Source: Anaerolineales bacterium
Lineage (GTDB): Bacteria; Chloroflexota; Anaerolineae; Anaerolineales; Villigracilaceae
DNA: 19,230 nucleotides
NCBI GenBank assembly: GCA_020847355.1
Contig: JADLCG010000293.1
Coordinates: 1 to 19,230, forward strand
Direction of reading: 5' to 3'
Positions 1-7,252 of this stretch are shown here, piece by piece (the first letter of the stretch is position 1; the number at the start of each line of letters is the position of its first letter). A program made the translations under genes and the position numbers. Under the pieces are notes generated by a model, which was not told the DNA's origin, did not search any database, and saw only the letters and a program-made list of their open reading frames with translations.

Positions 1-544
1 ATTCAAGATCGCGCAGAGGTTTATTTTCCGAAAGCGTCTGGTGCAATTTTTCAAACAATTCCGTTTGACGGGCGTTGATAGTTTTATCCGTGCCGCCTTT
101 TTTCTTTTCGTCTTTTAGCTTTTCCAGTTTGCGTTCGACGGCGATCAGATCATTGAGCAATAACTCGGTGAGCATGGTATCTACGTCGCGGAGCGGGTCC
201 ACGCTCCCGTTTGGGTGCATAACGCTGTCGTCGCTAAACCCGCGGACGACTAAAATCAAGCCGTCCATCTGATTGAGTTGATTCAGTAATTGTCCGGAGA
301 TGCCGCTCTTCGCCGAGCCGGTTTCTAGCCCGGCAATATCCGCATACGTCACTTTGGCGTAGATGGTTTTCTTGGGGTTGAACATTTTGGAAAGCGCATC
401 TACGCGCGGGTCGGGAACTTCCACGACTGCGGTGTGAACTTCAAACCGTCCAGCCGAAGCGGTGGTGGGCGTATTGCCGCGCGTTAACGCGTTGAATATG
501 GTTGTCTTGCCTGATTGGGGTAAGCCGATAATTCCTAGTTTCAT
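1..544 (-). CDS. ychF: YchF/OLA1-type Obg-family ATPase/GTPase, N-terminal 181 residues (partial)
   Basis: The reading frame starts at an ATG at 544 and stays open to the left edge, so only the N-terminal half of a protein that is normally about 360 residues is present. The start MKLGIIGLPQSGKTTIFNAL carries a P-loop (GLPQSGKT, residues 7-14), followed by a DIAG Walker B-type motif near residue 69. A stretch of the type LILVVRGFSDD and a VDPLRDVDTMLTELLLNDL segment match YchF, followed by the usual charged helical hairpin. Family members bind ATP or GTP and associate with ribosomes; they are linked to stress and translation. The NxxE specificity motif lies beyond the edge and cannot be checked. 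An SD-like TAAGG sits 5 nt before the ATG. The gene diverges from tRNA-Leu, and its start overlaps the upstream side of the tRNA promoter. The family call is confident; nucleotide preference is known only from the family. Confidence 0.9.
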   Translation of the reverse strand, partial: MKLGIIGLPQSGKTTIFNALTRGNTPTTASAGRFEVHTAVVEVPDPRVDALSKMFNPKKTIYAKVTYADIAGLETGSAKSGISGQLLNQLNQMDGLILVVRGFSDDSVMHPNGSVDPLRDVDTMLTELLLNDLIAVERKLEKLKDEKKKGGTDKTINARQTELFEKLHQTLSENKPLRDLE

Positions 545-545
545 C

Positions 546-573
546 TTGACCTTATTGTTGAGAGTGGTATACT
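546..573 (+). promoter_or_regulatory. Sigma70-type promoter of tRNA-Leu
   Basis: TTGACC at 546-551 and TATACT at 568-573 are separated by 16 bp. Transcription should begin near 580, leaving a 5' leader of about 17 nt before the mature tRNA at 597. The -35 element overlaps the first codons' upstream side of the divergent ychF gene, so the two transcripts start back to back. Confidence 0.65.
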
Positions 574-596
574 TGCGCTCGCGTCAGTTACAGTGA

Positions 597-679
597 GCCG
601 AAGTGGCGGAATTGGCAGACGCGCACGACTCAAAATCGTGTTCCCTCCGGGAATGAGGGTTCGATTCCCTCCTTCGGCA
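597..679 (+). tRNA. tRNA-Leu(CAA)
   Basis: A complete class II cloverleaf can be drawn. The acceptor stem GCCGAAG pairs with CTTCGGC (672-678) and the discriminator is A679. The anticodon stem CACGA/TCGTG encloses the loop CTCAAAA with anticodon CAA at 631-633, which reads UUG leucine codons. The long variable arm TTCCC-TCC-GGGAA is typical of leucine tRNAs. The T arm is GAGGG-TTCGATT-CCCTC. CCA is not encoded (CAC follows the acceptor stem), so it must be added after transcription. It has its own promoter and is followed by a strong hairpin at 711-744. Confidence 0.96.
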
Positions 680-710
680 CTGGATTTATAATATCCACGC
701 GGTATTATAA

Positions 711-744
711 CTGAAAGACCTCCCAAGTTTGGGAGGTCTTTCAG
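711..744. terminator. Bidirectional terminator between tRNA-Leu and the minus-strand operon
   Basis: CTGAAAGACCTCCCAA (711-726) and its perfect reverse complement (729-744) are separated by GT, giving a 16-bp stem with a tiny loop. AT-rich sequence follows on both sides. It lies between the plus-strand tRNA and the stop codon of the minus-strand gene at 746-748, so it can end both transcripts. Confidence 0.85.
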
Positions 745-745
745 T

Positions 746-1486
746 TTATTGTCCGGGGGTGTGTTTGTCTTCCCACTCCGCGATGGCGGCGCGAATTGCT
801 TTTTTGATGTCTGCGTCTGGCACGTCTTCTATGGAGGGGAATTTGGCGCTACCAACTTTGACTTCGACTGTGCCGCCCGCGCCTTCCATAATCCGAATGC
901 CGCGGCTTTCGTAGGGCGTTCCGGCGATGCGGGATTGGAAGACATAATCAATTTGATTGATGATGCTCAACGCTTTGAATTCTTTTTCAGTGAGTTTGGT
1001 GAGCGGTTGGGTGGGCGGTGAAATAGGCGAGGCAACTGCCGTTTGGACGGGAGCCGGCTTGGGCGTAGGTTGGGGCGGAGGCGGAGTCGCTTTGGGGGCA
1101 GGCGCAGATTGCGCGCCTTCAATCCACGGGCGGATGACGGAGAGTAATTCCAGCAGGCGTTGTTTTTGATTGGGAGAAATATCTTTTGCGGCAATTGGCG
1201 CGCCGTCCAGTTCGAGGGTGGGGACGCCGTTGTTGTTGCGGAGACGTAGCAAGCCCGGGTCGTCCTGCGCTTTGGGCGCTTGGGCTTTGAGGGCTTCGGC
1301 TTCTGCCATGCGCTTTTCTGACTCCACGCGAATGACATCCGCTTTTTCGTTGGCGGATTCGATCAACTTCGCTGAGCGTAAGTTGGAATCGATATAGCCA
1401 ATTAAAAAGCCGATGATGATGGCGCCAAAGCCAAGGCCCCAAATAGCGAGCGTCGGGAGGGTGGTTTCAGAAAGATTGAGTTGCAT
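746..1486 (-). CDS. Membrane-anchored protein of unknown function, coiled-coil and proline-rich linker
   Basis: I do not recognise a named family for this 246-residue protein. It has one hydrophobic helix near the N-terminus (about residues 10-32, rich in G, I and L) that should act as an anchor or uncleaved signal. A charged, probably coiled-coil segment (about 36-70, E/K/A-rich) follows, then a small domain (about 75-125), a proline- and alanine-rich linker (about 127-165), and a compact C-terminal region of about 80 residues with alternating beta and alpha character. An SD (AAGGAAG, 5 nt from the ATG) lies inside the end of mutM, and only 2 nt separate the genes, so it is the last gene of the meaB-prs-mutM operon. 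It ends at the bidirectional terminator. Context gives no firm clue to its job. Confidence 0.85.
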   Translation of the reverse strand: MQLNLSETTLPTLAIWGLGFGAIIIGFLIGYIDSNLRSAKLIESANEKADVIRVESEKRMAEAEALKAQAPKAQDDPGLLRLRNNNGVPTLELDGAPIAAKDISPNQKQRLLELLSVIRPWIEGAQSAPAPKATPPPPQPTPKPAPVQTAVASPISPPTQPLTKLTEKEFKALSIINQIDYVFQSRIAGTPYESRGIRIMEGAGGTVEVKVGSAKFPSIEDVPDADIKKAIRAAIAEWEDKHTPGQ

Positions 1487-1488
1487 GG

Positions 1489-2298
1489 CTACTTCCTTTT
1501 AAGCGTTTGACACTTTGGACAAATGTGCGTGCCGCGTTGGGCGACTGTAGATTTGACGATGGTTGTGCCGCAAGCCAAACAAGGCTTTCCTTCACGATCG
1601 TAAACTCGAAAATGATTTTGATATTGACCGCCGCGATACGCCCAATCTATGCTGGCGCCGTTACGGCGGATGCCTTCTCTCAACACTTTTTGAATTGCGT
1701 TCCGCAGAGCTTCGGCTTGTTTTTGGCTCACTGTGTTGGCCAAAGCCAGCGGATGTAGTTTGGCGATGTTCAAACTCTCATCGGCGTAGATATTGCCGAG
1801 ACCGGCGATGAAAGTTTGGTCGAGCAGGAGCGGCTTGAGTTGGCGCTTTTTCTTTTGCAGGCTGTGATACAGCCATTCCGCCGTGAAGTTTTTTTCAAGC
1901 GGTTCAGGACCTAGCCTGCCCAGCACGCTTTGCGGATCTTGCACCAGCCAAACTTTGCCAAACTTGCGCGTATCGTTAAACGCTAAGTATTGCCCGCCGG
2001 AGAGTCTCCAGATCAGGCTGTCATGCTTAACGGGTTTAATTTTACACTCCCTGAGGATTAAATTGCCGCTCATCCTTAAATGTATCAGGAGATTGTAATG
2101 ATTCAGTTGGAGGATGAGGTATTTCGCGCGGCGCGCCACGCCGACGATTTTTTGCCCTTGAATCTGGCGTTTGAAAGTCTGAATGGCAGGCGTAACCAGC
2201 GCGTTCTTCCAGAGAACTTCAGCTTGGAGGATGGTTCTGCCAATCAGTTCTCCGCGTAACTGACGCGCATAGGTTTCAACTTCCGGGAGTTCGGGCAT
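1489..2298 (-). CDS. mutM: Formamidopyrimidine-DNA glycosylase (Fpg/MutM)
   Basis: This bifunctional base-excision repair enzyme removes 8-oxoguanine and formamidopyrimidines and nicks the abasic site by beta,delta-elimination. The protein has the full family length (269 residues) and all landmarks. After Met removal the N-terminal Pro2 nucleophile and Glu3 are present (MPELPEVET). Lys59 in RRAKYL corresponds to the conserved Lys57. HLRMSG carries the helix-filling Met76, NDTRKFG the intercalating Arg111, and GNIYADE the H2TH region. The C-terminal zinc finger has Cys240, Cys243, Cys260 and Cys263, with Arg255 in its loop. The start codon is fixed by the requirement for Pro2. No clear SD precedes it; it lies 15 nt after prs and is probably translated by coupling. 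Confidence 0.97.
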   Translation of the reverse strand: MPELPEVETYARQLRGELIGRTILQAEVLWKNALVTPAIQTFKRQIQGQKIVGVARRAKYLILQLNHYNLLIHLRMSGNLILRECKIKPVKHDSLIWRLSGGQYLAFNDTRKFGKVWLVQDPQSVLGRLGPEPLEKNFTAEWLYHSLQKKKRQLKPLLLDQTFIAGLGNIYADESLNIAKLHPLALANTVSQKQAEALRNAIQKVLREGIRRNGASIDWAYRGGQYQNHFRVYDREGKPCLACGTTIVKSTVAQRGTHICPKCQTLKRK

Positions 2299-2313
2299 GG
2301 GCGAGGTTGGGAT

Positions 2314-3306
2314 TTATTCGTTGAACATTTCGCCCACCGAGCGCCCTTCGTGGGCGCGGCGAATCACTTCGCCGAGCAATTCCGCTACGGAAAGGACGGT
2401 GATTTTGCCTTCAAGCGCTTTCAGTTTTTCAGGAGAAAGCGGCACGCTATCGGTGGTGATAATTTGTTTGATCGGTAAAGCGGCGAGACGTTCCGCGCCG
2501 TTTTTGGAAAGGATCGGGTGGAAGAATGCGAGGTACACATCGCGCGCGCCCATAGATTTGACCAAATTAACCGCCTGCCCGATTGAGCCGCCGGTATCCA
2601 CTTCGTCGTCCACGATGATGGCGTCGCGTCCGTTCACGTCGCCGATCAAGGATAGCGCTTCCGCTTTGGCGTCGTTGCCGTGACGGCGTTTTTCAATGAA
2701 GGCAATCGGCGTATCTAAATCCGCGGCGTAGTTGCGTCCTTTTTTGGCGAAGCCCAAATCGGCAGAAACCACGACCGGGTCTTGCATGTGCGGGCGCAAA
2801 TTTTCTTTGATATGTTTCACCAATAAATGCGAAACGGTCAACACGTCGCCGGGGATGGAGAAGAAGCCTTGCACTTGTCCGGCGTGCGGATCGAGAGTCA
2901 TGTAGCGATCCGCGCCGGCTACTTCGAGCATATCCGCCACCAAACGCGCAGTAATCGGCACGCGCGGCTGATCTTTTTTATCCGAACGTCCGTAACATAA
3001 GTACGGCACTACCGCCGTAATTCTGGCGGCTGAATCCAAACGCAGGGTTTGGATCATGATCAGCAATTCCATCAAATTGCGATGCACCGGCGCGGAAGTG
3101 GTTTGAATGACGTACACATCCTGCCCGCGCACGCTACCGTTTAACTTCACGAATATATTTTCGTTGGGGAAGTCAATAATCTCGCGCGCGCTCAAGGGTA
3201 AGCCGAGATAATCCGCAATTTTTTGCGATAACTCCGGCGAGCCCGAGCCGCCAAACAATTTGATGCCGCCGTATAATTTCATATCGTGGTGGTGAATGTG
3301 GTGCAT
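2314..3306 (-). CDS. prs: Ribose-phosphate pyrophosphokinase (PRPP synthetase)
   Basis: Transfers pyrophosphate from ATP to ribose 5-phosphate to make PRPP for nucleotide, histidine, tryptophan and NAD synthesis. Motifs in order are KLFGGSGSPEL near the N-terminus, FPNENIFVKL (46-55), the ATP-loop variant YGRSDKKDQPR (105-115), the metal-binding DPHAGQVQGFF (139-149), and the PRPP loop DDEVDTGGS (233-241), in place of the more usual DDxIDTAGT. Length (330) is normal. The chosen start gives an odd His-rich leader, MHHIHHHD. It is favoured because GGAG lies 10 nt upstream, inside the last codons of meaB, whose stop is 4 nt before this ATG. A second Met at residue 9 (3282) would give a standard N-terminus without the histidines. 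Part of the meaB-prs-mutM operon. Confidence 0.95.
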   Translation of the reverse strand: MHHIHHHDMKLYGGIKLFGGSGSPELSQKIADYLGLPLSAREIIDFPNENIFVKLNGSVRGQDVYVIQTTSAPVHRNLMELLIMIQTLRLDSAARITAVVPYLCYGRSDKKDQPRVPITARLVADMLEVAGADRYMTLDPHAGQVQGFFSIPGDVLTVSHLLVKHIKENLRPHMQDPVVVSADLGFAKKGRNYAADLDTPIAFIEKRRHGNDAKAEALSLIGDVNGRDAIIVDDEVDTGGSIGQAVNLVKSMGARDVYLAFFHPILSKNGAERLAALPIKQIITTDSVPLSPEKLKALEGKITVLSVAELLGEVIRRAHEGRSVGEMFNE

Positions 3307-3310
3307 TAAC

Positions 3311-4336
3311 TTACATCTCCTTCAATAATATCTGTGCCGCTTCCCAGGGGGAAGTATTTCTTTGGATTACTTTTTGAAGCGTGGCTTCGTATAAATTTGG
3401 GGAGACGTTTTCACTGAAGCGCTTCATTAATGATTCGCGTATCAGCGCCGCCAACTCGACCTCAAGCCGGGTCCGCTCTCGAAGGACCCAATCTCCGCTG
3501 GAGCGCAAGTGCGCCGCGTGTTTGGCGATGCAATCTGCAAGTTTATCAATACCGCTACCTTCGGTGGAAATTGTTCTTTGAATGGGGGGAATCCAAATCG
3601 GCGTGGCGGATGTTTTTTGAGCAGAGGCAGGCTTGCCCTGAGTCGGGGCGGAATTAATCCGCATGGCTGTGCCGTGATGTTGGAAAATTCTTTCGGTGGG
3701 GTGGGCTAAATCCAGCATGGATTTCAAAGCCTTTTCCGTATTTTCTACGCCCGGACGATCGGCTTTGTTGACGACGAGAATATCCGCAATTTCTAAAATG
3801 CCGGCTTTGATGGCTTGGATGTCGTCGCCCAGCCCGGGAGCTTCGACGACCAAAGTGGTGTGCGCCAAACGCGCCACATCCACTTCGCTTTGTCCCGCGC
3901 CGACTGTTTCAATGATGACGAGGTCGAAGCCAGCCGCGTCAAAAACTTGAACAAGGTTGGCGGTGGTTTGCGCCAGCCCGCCTAAAGAGCCGCGTGAAGC
4001 CATCGAGCGGATGAAGACGTTGGCGTCGCCAGCGAGGTCGCGCATCCGCACGCGATCTCCGAGAACTGCGCCGCCGGTGAATGGGCTGGAAGGGTCAATG
4101 GCGACGATGGCTATTTTTTTATTTTCAACTTTGCGATAATGCAACGCCAGTTGATTGACCAGCGAAGATTTTCCGGTGCCGGGCGCGCCGGTTACGCCAA
4201 TGAGATGGGCTTTGCCGGTGTGCGGAAAAAGCTCAATCAGCGCTTCGCGCCCAACGGACGAATCATTTTCCACCTGCGTCAGCAGGCGGGCTAAGGCGAG
4301 GCGGTCTCCATTAAGAATAGCTTGGGCAGAGGTCAT
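3311..4336 (-). CDS. meaB: MeaB/ArgK-type G3E GTPase, chaperone of methylmalonyl-CoA mutase
   Basis: G3E P-loop GTPases of this group gate loading and protection of the adenosylcobalamin cofactor of methylmalonyl-CoA mutase. The 341-residue protein has the usual length. Walker A is GAPGTGKS (50-57), followed by IAIVAIDPSSPFTGGAVLGDRVRM, typical of MeaB. The segment FIRSMASRGSLGGL, the Walker B-like IIETVGAGQSEVDVA and the guanine motif VVNKAD follow. Glycine-rich and charged C-terminal segments complete the dimerisation arm. It lies just downstream of the B12-binding mutase subunit gene, which supports the mutase-chaperone role rather than the old ArgK name. It couples translationally to prs, whose SD is in its last codons. 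About 20 residues near 225-245 are Pro/Ala/Thr-rich and look like a lineage-specific insertion; function there is unknown. Confidence 0.95.
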   Translation of the reverse strand: MTSAQAILNGDRLALARLLTQVENDSSVGREALIELFPHTGKAHLIGVTGAPGTGKSSLVNQLALHYRKVENKKIAIVAIDPSSPFTGGAVLGDRVRMRDLAGDANVFIRSMASRGSLGGLAQTTANLVQVFDAAGFDLVIIETVGAGQSEVDVARLAHTTLVVEAPGLGDDIQAIKAGILEIADILVVNKADRPGVENTEKALKSMLDLAHPTERIFQHHGTAMRINSAPTQGKPASAQKTSATPIWIPPIQRTISTEGSGIDKLADCIAKHAAHLRSSGDWVLRERTRLEVELAALIRESLMKRFSENVSPNLYEATLQKVIQRNTSPWEAAQILLKEM

Positions 4337-4355
4337 AAATGTTTTTAGAATAATA

Positions 4356-4387
4356 AAACACAGAGCGTTTTTGGCGACTCTGTGTTT
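4356..4387 (-). terminator. Hairpin terminator after the mutase small-subunit gene
   Basis: AAACACAGAG (4356-4365) pairs perfectly with CTCTGTGTTT (4378-4387) around a 12-nt loop. Read on the minus strand, the stem begins 6 nt after the stop of the mutase subunit gene and is followed by TATTATT. It lies 19 nt upstream of the meaB start, so meaB transcription would depend on read-through or on a separate start that I could not identify. Confidence 0.6.
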
Positions 4388-4393
4388 GGGGGT

Positions 4394-4792
4394 TTAACTT
4401 TCCACCGCGACTTTGACGTCGCGGATAATATCTTCGGTAGAGGCGCCGGGTCCATAGACTCCGGTGACGCCCATTTCTTTGAGGCGGTGTAAATCTTCGT
4501 CGGGGATGATTCCGCCAATGAAAACTTTGACGTGCGTCTGCCCGTTCTGTTTTAACAGTTCGAGAATGCGCGGGGCTAATGCCATGTGCGCGCCGGAAAG
4601 CACGGACAAGCCGACGATATCCACGTCTTCTTGCAGAGCGGCTTCGGCGATCATTTCCGGGGTTTGGCGTAAGCCCGTATAGATGACTTCCATGCCTGCG
4701 TCGCGCAGGGCGCGCGCGATCACTTTTGCGCCGCGATCATGCCCGTCTAAGCCGGGTTTCGCCACCAAGACTCTTATCTTTTTGTCAGTCAT
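4394..4792 (-). CDS. mcmA2: B12-binding small (alpha/C-terminal) subunit of methylmalonyl-CoA mutase
   Basis: This 132-residue protein is a stand-alone cobalamin-binding Rossmann-like domain. The DxHxxG signature is present as DGHDRG with the cobalt-ligating histidine at residue 18. Further hallmarks are IVGLSVLSGAHM and VFIGGIIPDEDL, followed by GVTGVYGPGASTEDI. In two-subunit mutases this chain pairs with a separate substrate-binding barrel subunit to interconvert succinyl-CoA and methylmalonyl-CoA. I chose the ATG at 4792, with GAGG 4 nt upstream. The frame can extend 10 codons to a TTG at 4822, but that codon falls at the predicted transcription start. The barrel subunit is not nearby, so the partner must be encoded elsewhere. 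Other isomerases of the same family (for example ethylmalonyl-CoA mutase) cannot be excluded from this domain alone. Confidence 0.92.
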   Translation of the reverse strand: MTDKKIRVLVAKPGLDGHDRGAKVIARALRDAGMEVIYTGLRQTPEMIAEAALQEDVDIVGLSVLSGAHMALAPRILELLKQNGQTHVKVFIGGIIPDEDLHRLKEMGVTGVYGPGASTEDIIRDVKVAVES

Positions 4793-4826
4793 GCTTCCTC
4801 GATTTGAATCAGGATTTATCAACGCG

Positions 4827-4832
4827 ATTATA
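4827..4832 (-). promoter_or_regulatory. -10 element (TATAAT) upstream of the mutase small subunit
   Basis: A perfect TATAAT lies on the minus strand, putting the start near 4820 and giving a leader of about 28 nt before the ATG at 4792. No good -35 hexamer is visible 16-18 bp upstream, though the region is AT-rich. The position argues against the alternative TTG start at 4822. Confidence 0.5.
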
Positions 4833-4882
4833 CCCGCGAGAAGTATTTTATACTATATATCACAATCGAATTAAAGAAAATG

Positions 4883-4907
4883 AAAGGATTGCGAAACGCA
4901 ATCCTTT
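4883..4907 (-). terminator. Terminator of ftsK
   Basis: AAAGGATTGCG (4883-4893), loop AAA, and CGCAATCCTTT (4897-4907) form a perfect 11-bp stem. On the minus strand it begins directly after the ftsK stop codon (4908-4910) and is followed by the T-rich CATTTTCTTTAA. The plus-strand side is also T-rich, so it may act in both directions. Confidence 0.8.
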
Positions 4908-7235
4908 TTACATTCCATCGTCTTTGGGCGGAACAGTTTGTCCGTAATCTAACACCTGGCGCATTTGCGTGCCGCCTTCAGGCGGACCGACGATCTTTTT
5001 ATCTTCCATCATATCTACGATGCGCGAAGCTCGCGTGTAGCCGATACGCAATCTTCTTTGCAACATGGAGACTGAAGCCCGCCCCTCTTTGCGAATCAGC
5101 GCGACGGCATCTGCAAATAAAGGATCGTTATCGTCGTCTTCAGATTTCGTTTCTTCCCAAAGCGGGGCTTGTTTTAAAGGCGCGTCGCTGGGGAGCATAT
5201 CATGCGGGGCTTCATTGACGGCATAGGCGCTCCCGCCGCCCGCTAGTGTGCGCCAGTATTCCACCAGTTTTTGAATCTCGTGATCTGAAACAAATACGCC
5301 TTGCAAACGCGCGGCGGCGGGAGCGTCTGGCGCTTGATAGAGCATATCGCCGCGCCCGAGCAGGCGCTCTGCGCCGGGTTGATCTAAAATCACGCGGCTA
5401 TCCGTATTAGAGGCGACTGCAAACGCAACGCGCGCCGGGAAGTTGGCTTTGATCAAACCAGTCACTACATCCACCGAGGGGCGTTGCGTGGCGAGGATCA
5501 TGTGAATGCCGGTAGCGCGGGCAAGTTGCGCCAAGCGCGTGATCGTCTTTTCAGTTTCATCGGGCGCAATCATCATCAGGTCGGCTAATTCGTCAATGAT
5601 GACGACCAAGTAAGGCAGTTTCTTTTGGTTCTGCGCTTTCATCTTGGCGTTGTAATCTATGATGTTGCGCGAGCCGACCTGCGCGAAGTTATGATAGCGT
5701 TTATCCATTTCGCGTGTCATCCATTGCAGAGCGCCGATCACGCGATCCATCTCGACCACCACCGGACCCAATAAATGCGGAATGCCGTTATAGCCGGTCA
5801 ACTCCACGCGCTTCGGATCCACTAAAACGAGGCGTAGATCATCAGGCGTGTTGTAGAGTAATAAGCTGGTGAGAATCGAATTGACGCAGACTGATTTACC
5901 GGAGCCGGTAGTTCCGGCGATCAGCATGTGCGGCATATTTTCTAAATTGGCGATGATCGGCGCGCCAGCCACATCGCGCCCCAAGGCAAACCCCAAAGCT
6001 TTTTTATTGCGCGTGAAAACTTCGCTTTCTAAAATATCGCGCAAAGCCACGCGCGCCATTTCTTCATTGGGGACTTCAATGCCCACGTAGCTATGCCCCG
6101 GCACTGGCGCTTGAATGCGGATGCGCGGCGCGGCTAAGGCTAAGGCTAAATCGTCAGATAAGGATGCGATTTTGCCCACGCGGACTCTGGTTTTGATTCC
6201 GCCTCTGGTCTCGACGAAGAGCGGCTCCACGCCAAATTGCGTGATCGAAGGTCCGCGGCTGATTGCAACTACTTGCGCTGGCGCGCCAAAGGAAGCTAAG
6301 GTCTCTTCAATTAATCGGGCGCGTTGTTGAATAAAATCTTCATTGGAAGCAGTGGCGCTTCCAGCGTCTAAAATTTCTTGCGGGTCTGGCAGAATCCATT
6401 CAATGACGGCGGGCGCGCGCGTTGTGACCGGCTGACCAATTGCCGGCGGGTTGACTGAGGCGGCGGGCATGGCTTTGGAATCAATCGGGGCGAGATTGTC
6501 CGTCGCGGCTGAATCAAGCGTCAGGTCCGCGGGCGGCGCGATGGGTTTCTTCAACAAGGCGCGAATTTGATTAAGCATGGGATTCAGCCAGCGGAATAAT
6601 TCCAGAACGGGTTTATCCAGCAAAATGGAGATACCGATGATGAGCCAAGCGATTAAGGCAAAGTATGTGCCTACGCCGCCGACGGTGATTCCTAAAAATC
6701 TTTGAAAGAGACCGCCCAATGCGCCGCCGCCAATGCCGGTGAGCGCGATGGCTTTTGCGTCTTCTGCCGTGGCGACGAAGGTGTGCAAAAGCGTGAGCAA
6801 CCAAAGAAAAAGGATGACGCTTCCGAGAACCCGCTCGATGGAGAGCGGAGGAATCCGCTCAATTTTGCGGATGACCAGCCAAACGCCGAAGAAGAATAAG
6901 CCAATTGGCAGAACGTACATGCCCCAGCCGAAAATTTGTTTGAGGAAGAAAATTGCGCCGCCCACAATGGCGGAACGGCTGACGGAGATTAAACCTAAAA
7001 AGAGAATCAAGCCGGCGAGGGCTAACCCGATGCCAACTACATCCAGCTTTCTTTCTGAGGATAGTTTTTCCCACCAACTCGGTTCGCGTTGCGCGGGCGG
7101 CGGCGGAGGGCTTGAAAATTTTGGTTTAGATGCGGTTTTATTTTGCGCGGCAAGCCCGCCTTTTTTGGACGCGATGACTTTAGCGTTTGGCTTTGAGCTT
7201 TTTTTGGGCGGAGTGGAGGGTTTGAGCAGGGGCAT
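4908..7235 (-). CDS. ftsK: FtsK/SpoIIIE DNA translocase
   Basis: Membrane-anchored hexameric motor that pumps chromosomal DNA at the division septum and activates dimer resolution. The 775 residues run in the order: a cytosolic basic, proline-rich head (1-60), about five hydrophobic segments (roughly 65-88, 90-118, 133-155, 165-185, 187-207), a linker (210-280), then the alpha/beta motor and the gamma winged-helix domain. Walker A is GTTGSGKS (441-448), Walker B is VVIIDELADLMM, and the motif ATQRPSVDVVTGLIKANFPARVAF is near-invariant in the family (I cite only its position, about 565-588). The C-terminal 65 residues (ADAVALIRKEGRASVSMLQR onward) are the gamma domain that reads polar chromosome motifs such as KOPS/SRS. 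The linker is short, nearer to SpoIIIE than to E. coli FtsK. No SD is seen; instead an 18-bp palindrome abuts the ATG. Confidence 0.97.
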   Translation of the reverse strand: MPLLKPSTPPKKSSKPNAKVIASKKGGLAAQNKTASKPKFSSPPPPPAQREPSWWEKLSSERKLDVVGIGLALAGLILFLGLISVSRSAIVGGAIFFLKQIFGWGMYVLPIGLFFFGVWLVIRKIERIPPLSIERVLGSVILFLWLLTLLHTFVATAEDAKAIALTGIGGGALGGLFQRFLGITVGGVGTYFALIAWLIIGISILLDKPVLELFRWLNPMLNQIRALLKKPIAPPADLTLDSAATDNLAPIDSKAMPAASVNPPAIGQPVTTRAPAVIEWILPDPQEILDAGSATASNEDFIQQRARLIEETLASFGAPAQVVAISRGPSITQFGVEPLFVETRGGIKTRVRVGKIASLSDDLALALAAPRIRIQAPVPGHSYVGIEVPNEEMARVALRDILESEVFTRNKKALGFALGRDVAGAPIIANLENMPHMLIAGTTGSGKSVCVNSILTSLLLYNTPDDLRLVLVDPKRVELTGYNGIPHLLGPVVVEMDRVIGALQWMTREMDKRYHNFAQVGSRNIIDYNAKMKAQNQKKLPYLVVIIDELADLMMIAPDETEKTITRLAQLARATGIHMILATQRPSVDVVTGLIKANFPARVAFAVASNTDSRVILDQPGAERLLGRGDMLYQAPDAPAAARLQGVFVSDHEIQKLVEYWRTLAGGGSAYAVNEAPHDMLPSDAPLKQAPLWEETKSEDDDNDPLFADAVALIRKEGRASVSMLQRRLRIGYTRASRIVDMMEDKKIVGPPEGGTQMRQVLDYGQTVPPKDDGM

Positions 7236-7252
7236 TTCAATAACTATTGAAA
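7235..7252. repeat. 18-bp perfect palindrome abutting the ftsK start codon
   Basis: TTTCAATA-AC-TATTGAAA has 8-bp arms separated by 2 bp. Its left end coincides with the first base of the ftsK ATG (7233-7235, minus strand), in the place where an SD would be expected. It could be an operator or, as RNA, a small AT-rich hairpin that covers the initiation region. The sequence alone does not decide. Confidence 0.6.

Noticed and set aside
541..726. 61-codon minus-strand frame across the tRNA region
   Set aside because: It is the antisense of tRNA-Leu and half of the terminator hairpin; no SD and no plausible protein.
4793..4822. N-terminal extension of the mutase subunit to a TTG at 4822
   Set aside because: The TTG falls at the predicted transcription start; ATG 4792 has a GAGG SD.
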